A stretch of 64,000 nt of DNA. It comes from Nelumbo lutea. Lineage: Eukaryota; Streptophyta; Magnoliopsida; Proteales; Nelumbonaceae. The notes under the pieces were generated by a model. That model made no database searches. It saw nothing but the letters and a program-made list of their open reading frames with translations, and was not told the DNA's origin. Position numbers and translations under genes: made by a program. Positions 49,901-58,900 of the stretch are shown one piece after another. Numbering within the stretch: position 1 is the stretch's first letter; every line of letters begins with the position of its first letter. The stretch is taken from assembly GCA_022828595.1 (NCBI GenBank), contig JAKGHH010000005.1, positions 64,537,655 through 64,601,654 on the forward strand, read 5' to 3'.

Positions 49901-52900
49901 TAGGTTTTTCTTCCTCCGGAAAGGTTTTCTACTGCTTGTGAGATCAATCTAATCTTGGAGACTTTCTACCTAGTAATTTTTTGCTTTTGATCTGATTCAA
50001 TTGAAATGGAGGGTTGGAGTACTGAGTAGAAGTCAGCTAGTGACCTAGATCTGGGTGTAGGAAGTACAAGTGATCCTTTTGGATCTGGGATTATTACCAT
50101 AGTAAAATTGGATGGTATATATTATTTAGAATGGGCACAATCAGCCAAGATGATATATATTATTTAGAATGGGCACAATCTTGTGGTTCAGATCAATAGG
50201 AGTGGTGTAGGTTCTCCTATTGGAGCATGTGTGGAGTCAACCCTCTTGTGCTAGCGTTGAAAGAACCGTGACTATATTACAAGTGAAATACCTGGAACTG
50301 GGATTATTACAAGTGATCCACACATCATCAATGGGATCAGAGGCAATAACAGGTTCAAGGGAAATACCTGGAACTATATCAGCCAATAGGAGAACCTACT
50401 CCTATTGATCTGAACCACAGGATTCATACTATGGACGGTGAGTTGGTTAAGGATGCAAGGAGATATTAGAGGATGGTAGGCCAGCTACTATATTTATGCA
50501 TGACATGCCCAAACATTTCCTATGTTGTGAGTGTTGTGAGTCGGTAATAAGCATGCTCCTCAGGTTCAACACTGGGAAGCCATTGATAGGATACTTATAT
50601 GCCTAAAGAAACATCCTAGCAGAGGAAATTTATTTTCAGATCATGGGATTTTGAAATTGGAGTCCTATACAAATGCAGATTGGGCAGGTTGTCTAGATGA
50701 CAGGAGATCCACATCAGGGGTATGCACATTTGTGAGAGGAAATCTGGTTTCGTGGAAAAGTAAAAAACAATCAATAGTGGCAAGGTCAAGTGCAGAAGCT
50801 GAATATAGATCTATGGCCCATGGTATTTCATAATTACTTTGGGTTAGATCCTTGTTGAGTGAAATTGGGATAAATGTAGAGGAGCCCATGATGTTAAATT
50901 GTGACAACAAAGCTGCAATCAATATTGCCCACAATCTAGTTCAGCACAACAGGACTAGACCTGTTCATGGGCCGGGTGGCCCGATGGGCCGGCCCGGGGG
51001 ACGGGCTTGAACAGGTATATAGGCCCGCGGGCTTAACCTCGGCCGAAAAAGCTCAGCCCGCAATAAATTCGAGCCGGGCTCGGGATTTGCCAAAATAGCC
51101 CGGCCCGACCCGACCTATAAATAAACCTAAAAACCCTAGTTGAATACCCCTCTTTTTTTCACCTCTTTCCCTTCTTCCAACCGAATTCTTCTTCTCCACA
51201 TCCTCTTTCCCTTCTTTATATACTTTTTTAATATAAATAAATTTTGAATTTATATATTTTCTTAATGTAAATAAATTCTGATTTATATTGATTATTGAAT
51301 AGGGAAAATTTCTAATGTGTTTTATTAGATCGGGCTTCGGGCCCAAGTTGTAGGCCCGTTGGTCAGGCCGGGCTCGGGCCTAACATATTTCTGTTAATGA
51401 AGAGTAAAAGCCCGGCCCGAGCCCGGCCCGGCCCATGAACAGGTCTAAACAGGACAAAGCACATTGAGGTTGATAGACACTTCATAAGAGAGGGTGACAG
51501 CCGAAGAAGTCCGCCTGCCTTATGTCTCCTCTGAGTTATAATTAGTTGATGTCTTCACCAAAGGGGTTGCAAAGAACAAGCTTGAACATGACCTATGCAA
51601 GTTGGGAATGTGTGACATTTAGGGCCTGTTCGCTCTGAAGTCTGACATCTGAAATTGTAATAATTACATTAAGAGGTATATTGATATTGGTGAACTTTTC
51701 TTTCCTCTGAACTCTGAATGTAGAGAATGTTGTTTTGAACTCTGAATTCTGAAAGCTATCAAATATCCATTTTGACCCCATATATGAGAGTTTTTGTTTG
51801 TCTTTTTGGGGGTATCATTGGAAAACAAAAAGTTGTATGATTGCACTTTAAGAGATAAGAGATAAGAGAAAACGAACAACCAATTTTCTCTTAAAGTTAA
51901 AAGATTCCTCTTAAGAGATAAGAGTTAAGAGGAATTGGACAAGCCCTTACTCCCAACTTGAGGGGTAGTGTTGAGGATATTGTGTAGATTTGTTAGTTAA
52001 TTTTGTTTATTATTTGTTTGGATAGAGAGTGGGGACCACAGCACACTTGTTGGGACCCTTTGGAGTGAAGTTTTTAAGTTTTTTATTGAGTTTATTTGTG
52101 TTAGCCGCCCTATAAGGGCATATTAGTCATTGTACTCTTTTTTTACTTAAGATATAAATACCAATGGAGAGGGCGGCCAGATATGTTTTGGCTCTCTCTT
52201 TCTTTCTCAACCTCTTCTCTTCTCCTTCTCTTCTTCCACAAGAAACACTTCTTTTCTTTTTTTCTTTACAGATTTTCTGATTCAGCAGATTTCTACTCAA
52301 AACAAACCATAACCCACAGAATAGCACCCCTAGAATCCCACTTAGATACAGGGTCAAGAAAGAACCATTTCCCACATCAAAGGGGAAAGTCCAAGAAAGC
52401 TGAATAGAGAGCAAAAGAGATTCCATAGAAATCAAGTGGACAGAATGATCATAAAGGACAAAGTTCAATTGTTATCAGATGGACGTCTTTGAGGGAGAAA
52501 GGCCCTTGGTGATTCAGAGACCTTATTAAAGAGGCAAAAGCACTAGCATCTAACCTGCAAATCTCATTTAGGAAGGTCTACAGATCTGCAAACACATTTG
52601 TTGACTCTTTTTTTTTATGACATGGTAAAAGAAAACTTATTTAAAAAAAGGCCAAGCCAGCTAATAGTACAACAAGGGTCTGGGGATTGATCAAGCAAGC
52701 ATCCCACCCCAGCCAACATCCACAGCTTACAACTCCCACAGACTCCTTGAGTTCAGCATCTGAAAATGACTTTAGTGCTCAAACTCCTTACAGACAGATA
52801 ACCTTCCCAGTAGCAAATCTAATCAATATATCAACCTCCCTTTATTGGTTTGAGACAGTCTCCTATTCCTTTCAGCCCAAATTGTTCTAATAACAGCTGC

Positions 52901-55900
52901 TGGAATAGCCTTCCAGGACACATTTGCCTTTGCTCCCCAGACCTGGCAGCACCCAAGAAGTCAACAACTCATGCACTGAAGCAGGAATAACCCAGAAAAG
53001 TCGCACAGAATTGATAAAATGGTTCCACATAGCTGCAGCCACCGGGCAGTGGAAACAGGGATGATCAACGGATTCCTCTCCCTACCCACACAACAAACAG
53101 CTTAGATCCTGGACCTGCAAATCCCTTCTCAGCAGGTGCCCGAAGTAAAAATATTAACTTGGGGGGAGAAGTTGTCTTCCATATCTGCTTATAGGGAAAC
53201 TGGATATGTCTGGGATTCCTCAGATTATCAGCAAAGGACTTAACTGAAAACTCTCCACTCTTGTTCCTCTTCCAGCCCCACTTATCAGCTGCCCCTCCCT
53301 GACTGCTCTGTCTTTTAAGATCTGCAGCACCTCACAAACAGATCCCAGCTCCCAATCAAAGAAGCTTCTGCAAAACTTAGGAACCCACAGAGTATCACCA
53401 CCTTCCATCACTGCACAGCCAGCCACAGAATAATTCTTAGATTCAGCTAGCTGAAACAATTAGGGAAAAATAACTTCAAGAGACCTCTCTGAATACCAAG
53501 GGTCTTTCCAAAAAGACAGATTCCAACCATCACCCCTGTTTCTACTGTTGCTACAGTAGTCCGAACCAGTAAGGAGAAGAAGAAAGAGAAGGAGAAGAAG
53601 AAGAGGAGAAGAAGAAGAAGATGAAAGAACTGTCGAACCTGATAGCTAAACCCTATCAGTCGACCGCTTAATAGTGATTAGGATCTAATTAAATGTATAA
53701 GGACTAAACTGCCCCTACTTAAGTATGGGACAGAGAACATCTAATAAGACTGCCACATAAGCTCATAACTTAACCAAGGTGAGTTGATTAATCTACCCTC
53801 ATTCGGCTAACTCTAACACTCCCCCTCAAGCTGGAGAATATATGTCATATAATCCTAGTTTGTTACATATATAGTTCACTCTCCCTGAGCTTAAGGCTTT
53901 TGTAAACAAATCTGCCCACTGATCACCTGAGCCTACATGTTCTGTGCTTATCTCTCCGATAAGAACCTTCTCCCTCACAAAGTGGCAATCAATCTCTATG
54001 TGCTTTGTTCTCTCATGAAAAACAGGGTTGGATGAGATATGGAGCGCAGCTTGATTGTCACAATACAACTTCATAGGTTTATCCATGTGGAACCCGATTT
54101 CTTGTAGGAAATTCCTCAACCACAGTAATTCACATGTAGTGTGTGCCATGGCTCTGTACTCGGCTTCAGCACTGCTTCTAGCCACAACCGTCTGCTTTTT
54201 ACTCTTCCACGTCACAAGATTTCCTCCAAGAAATGTGCAGTAACCTGTAGTAGATCTTCTATCAGACACAGAGCCCGCCTAATTTGCATCCGTGTACCCA
54301 ACTACTTCAAGTTTTCCTCCTAGTTTATACAATAGCCCACGGCCCGGAGCTCCCTTCAGATATCTTACAATTCTAAGAACTGCATCCAGTGAGATATGCG
54401 AGGGTTCTGCATAAATTGGCTCACCACACTGACTGCAAAGGAGATGTCTGGTCTCGTGATAGTCAAATAGTTCAGCTTCCCCACTAGTCGTCTATACCTT
54501 CCAGGATCATCAAATATTTCCCCTTGTATCACTGCTCAACTTAACATTTGGTTCCATAGGATTCTTAGCCGATTTTGCATCTAACAGTCTTATTTCGTCC
54601 AATAGATCGAGAACATATTTTCTTTGGCACAGGTTTACACCTTGTCTTGATCTAGCAACTTCTATACCCAAGAAATACTTCAATGTCCCAAGGTCTTTTG
54701 TTTGAAAATGATTTTGCAGAAAGACCTTTAGTTTGTCGATCCCCAATTTGTCACTACCAGTTATGACAATATCAACCACATAGACCACTAATAAAATCTT
54801 TCTAGCTTCTGAGTCATAGTTGAACATTGAATGATCAACCTGGCATTGTTTCATCCAAAATTCTTCACCACTTCACTAAACTTCCTGAACCAAGCACGAG
54901 GCGATTGTTTCAACCCATAAATTGCCTTTTTCAGTCTGCACACCTTACCAGCCTCCCCCTAAGCAACAAACCCAGGTGGTTGCTCCATATACACCTCCTC
55001 TATAAGGTCACCATGAAGGAAGGCATTTTTTATGTCAAGTTGAAATAGGGGCCAATCATACATAACTGCCAGGGAAATTAACACACGGACAGAGCTAATC
55101 TTAGCCACTGGAGAGAAGGTCTCCATATAATCCACTCCATACAACTGTGAATAACTTTTAGCAACAAGTCTGGCTTTCAGACGCTCCACACTACCATCTA
55201 GCAAGTATTTAACAGTATACACCCATTTACAACCCACAACATGCTTACCAGGAAGAACAGTAGTGAGCTCCCTCATGTGAGTATGCTAAAGAGCAGAGAG
55301 TTCCTCCTCCATTGCCTGCCTCCACCCAGGTGAACTAAGAGCCTCTAACAACCCCCTTGGAACAAATCCCATTTGCCAACTCTTGTTGGCTAGAAAAGTT
55401 TGGGCTGATCTTAACATGAAGGAGCTCCTGGCCCAAGGGTTAACTATCAGACTTGATTTCTGTTTTTTCCTCTTTCGTTGTCTTTTTTTTTTACCGATGA
55501 CACCTAATCCTCTGTCTGCTTTCCCTAGATAGAACCAAAATCAGCTGATTGAGTAATACCACCATAGCAAGAACAATACAAAATGATTTGACTCTAAATT
55601 TTGCCTTATGTTCCTCCTTCCACCAAAGACCACCCATCACATTTGGTCTAATAAGAACATCTTTAAGATTTTGGAACAGATAGTTAAACCGCAAAATTAA
55701 AAAAAAAAAAAAAAAAGTGAAGTATATAATATCAAAAGAAAAGGTCCTCGTGCAATGAGACGCTGTACATGTATAATCCAATTAGGAACCTCCAAAAAAG
55801 CCCAATTTCAAAAAAGAAGAAAGACTATCATCTTTAAATACATTGTGTATAGGCATCCAATTTCTAAGTTCCTCTATGACCAGATTTATCACCCCTGCTT

Positions 55901-58900
55901 CAGATGTTGATTTCTGATAAAAAATTCTATTATTTCTCTCATACCAAATGGCCCACATAATCGCAAGAGGGATTGCTGAACAGTAAATTTTCCCTTTCTT
56001 GGACACTTCAGGGACTATCCATTCTCATAAGAGTGCTTTAATTGAGTGCAGGAAGCACCATTACAGATTTAGTACCCTGATAAAATGAAGCCAAACAGAA
56101 GCACTAAACCTGCAATCATGAACAGATGGTTTACAACTCTTCCTCACTATCACACGGCGCACACACATCTTGTCTTGAACATTGAACCCCTTCTTCAGCA
56201 GCATTTCTTTAGTCAGACATTCAGCAGCATTTCTTTAGTCAGACATTCAGCAGCAGTTCCCAATATAACTGTGCAGTATTTATTTTGGAAAATAAATAAC
56301 TATAATCTATTGGGTTAATGTGAACTAATGGTCCTCCAAAATACTCATAACAGTTTTTTGGATGGATAAAATACTCATAACAATTCATAGCAACCAACTT
56401 TGTAATACCCCAATTTCATACTCCATAATACAAAAGATGCTAGATCTAATTAACTACAAGAGCAACTTAAAAGTTAATATTAGCGGGTAGGGTAACTGAT
56501 GATCTGCAGCGTTTCACCTTTATTTTGAGGAGTAGTTGATGACCCCACACATGATACAGAGAAACTTATACAAAGTGGCAAGTCTTGAAGTGTTTATTTA
56601 ATTTGGGAGACTAAATAGGTTTTAATTGTAATTAAACAACCCACTTCATCTAGAAGAATGCCACTACACCAATATAACATCTTGAAGCCTTTATGCTGGG
56701 CTTTTTATTTGAGTTATGAAATTAAAATTAGATTTGATTTGTCATTAAAAGATATGACCTGACTTTCTTACTTGAGTTAGGAAACAACACAACTTGAGAA
56801 CTATAGTAGAACCACCCTGATCTACATATATTTTTATTTTCAGTTAAAATTTACTTATCCTTTTTCTGAGTGGGGGGATAGCCATGTCCTTGAAAGAGAA
56901 GCCTTCTCGTCATAACCTCCATTTGCATTTTGAAATTTCCAAAATAGTGCATTCAGTGTTTTAAAAGGCATCTGAAGCTTACACCTTGAGGCTTATGTTG
57001 AGGTGAGGCTAAAGAAAAATGCTGTGAGGCTCAACCCTGAGACTCATGCCTAAAAGCATGAAACACATACCTCACACCTTAGATGCCTTATGTCAAGAAC
57101 TCAGGATTTCTTTCATACATAAATTGAAGTAGGGTTTTTCATCGTAGACCAAGTTAAAGAAAATTTTAAGTTTTCCATGTCTATATTCTTGATTTGTTTA
57201 AATAGTTAGAGTTTCCAACACCAATTTGACACTTTTTAAACTAAAAGATTTCCAAGGGTCCATTTGGTTCCCAAGAAAGGTATGAGAAAGTTAGAATTTT
57301 CCCAAATAATTCCATTTTCTCAAGGAATAATAGAACAGGAAAGGAAAATGGTGAGACATGGAGTTTCAAAACCGAGGACACAGGGTCACACCAAATCAGT
57401 GTGGCCCCACTAAGAAAAGATTCTACTGAGACTCTTCCAAGAAAAATTTTTGGGACTTGATAGAGGTCTCATCTTCCTTCCCCGGCCCAGCTTTTCACAC
57501 CCTCCAGCAGTCACATCTCCAGCGTCTTCTTTGGCCATAACCAGCAATGGTAAGAACAGATCAGTGTTCTATTTGTTTATTTTTGCTTGGTTTTTTTCTC
57601 CCACAGTTGATCACTTACCCCCTCCCAATGGTCAGAACTTCAGCCATTCATATCATTATTTTTTTATCAGTCGCCATTCACATCATCATCTCCAGCAATG
57701 GTTCGTTTGGGACAACAACAATCGATTTCGGTATACCTGTTTGTTTTTTTCCTGGTTTTTTGGGTTTATAGGTTGCCAGCGAGAACTGATTGCCCCTGTT
57801 TATAAACACCACATATTCCAGTGGTGTATGCTACATGCACATGGCGCTTTAGGTCTAGCTCTACTTTGTTTAAGTTCTTGTAGAGCTAAACACGTTTTCT
57901 CCACCCTGTCTTGCATATCAAAGGTAGATTTGGATCCTAATCTATGAGCTAAACACGTTTTCTCCACCCTTTTTCTGAACCATTCTCCACCCTAAAATTG
58001 TTTGTTGGATTCTTTATACGTCATATATATTTCCAAGTATTTTGGTTCATGTTTGGAGTGGCAAAATAAAGATGTTGTCAGTTTATGAATGGATATTTTA
58101 GACATTATATACTATATTATTACAGGGGTTGTGATTGGATGTTTTATACATTATATACTGTCATTATACCCCTCAGTTCATGCACATGGTTTATGCTTGG
58201 AGGTTCCTGCATACAATTCTGCAAATTTTCCCAGTAAACAAATGTTGAAAACTTGATTCTCCCACATATTTGGTGCAGGATCCCCCAGTGGTTCAGTGAG
58301 AAAATAATTTTTCTGCTTCTCATCCCATCCCATCCTTCCAAAGCTCCCATCCCAAACAAATTTTTTTGGGAACCAACCAGACCCTAATAGTCTCAAAGGA
58401 TTTGAAAGAATGTGGTTAGCATTTTTTAGAACTCCCAGTCCTTTATAGTCCTTAACTAAGCGATGATTAATTCGTCCAAAGACTCTTATATGGCATTTTG
58501 TGCTTAGTTGCATACTTTCTCATTCAATTCATTGTTTTATTGAAAAATAAGATCTAATGAGACTTAAGCCTTATAAATTCAAACTTACACCTAACAAATC
58601 ACAAAATCTTAGCACCTAACCTCGTGTTTAAAAAAATTACCACAACTTTACACACACGCACAAGCTTTATTCCAAAATTGGACTAGAACCTTCAAGCAAA
58701 AGGGTTTGAAGCACTTTTTATCACTCACGCACACACACACAAGCTTTAATGCAAAATTGGACTAGAACCTTCAAGCAAAAGGGTTTGAAGCACTTTTTAT
58801 CACTCGTTTTAAAACCTCTGGGTGCGAAATTGCAACGGATCTTCAATTATTGTTTCTTGCTGTGATAAAAGCTCAGAAAGTTCTTCTATCGCTTGTCTCT

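Larger units (their letters stand above)
50450..51968 (+). pseudogene. Copia J RNase H, interrupted by two MITEs
   Basis: [36 protein letters not shown] and [17 protein letters not shown] lead to the hAT-type MITE. The frame then resumes with [14 protein letters not shown] and KLGMCDI, and is cut again by a Tourist-type MITE just before the last codons (TACTCCCAACTTGAGG). A stop follows GIS at 50831. Confidence 0.85.
49226..52297 (+). mobile_element. Ty1/copia element J, internally deleted, holding two MITEs
   Basis: The 5' LTR is 49226-49514, the 3' LTR is 51969-52297, and the duplication CAAAA is at 49221-49225 and 52298-52302. The primer site (49515-49526, TGGTACCAAAGC, two mismatches) abuts the LTR. 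Inside are only a gag start ([19 protein letters not shown] at 50090-50150), a scrambled segment (50110-50430) and RNase H. Without its two MITEs it would be about 2.2 kb, so most of pol has been lost. LTR ends are TG...CT. Confidence 0.87.
49021..52608 (-). mobile_element. LINE N fragment, split by copia J
   Basis: The pieces are 49021-49225 and 52298-52608. The minus strand reads [11 protein letters not shown] and then GCMEG or AVWKERN-like sequence across the J insertion point, at its CAAAA duplication. This matches the segment of plant LINE ORF2 between zf-RVT and RNase H (W-x-ERN). Frames are degenerate. Confidence 0.6.
53546..55350 (-). mobile_element. Ty1/copia element K, 5' truncated
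   Basis: The 3' LTR is 53546-53818, followed on the minus strand by RNase H (54269-53826) and reverse transcriptase (55276-54510). Similarity stops inside the start of the reverse transcriptase region near 55350, so integrase, gag and the 5' LTR are absent. Reverse transcriptase and LTR (including a GAAGAA microsatellite) closely match Q, so both belong to one family. Confidence 0.86.

Noticed and set aside
57450..57947. 165-codon plus-strand frame
   Set aside because: It has no family motif, lies inside a non-autonomous DNA element, and its composition is low complexity.
56959..58640. A larger DNA element with GTGTTTTAAAA ends enclosing the Harbinger-like element
   Set aside because: The two ends match only loosely and no target duplication was found, so it was left as a remark only.
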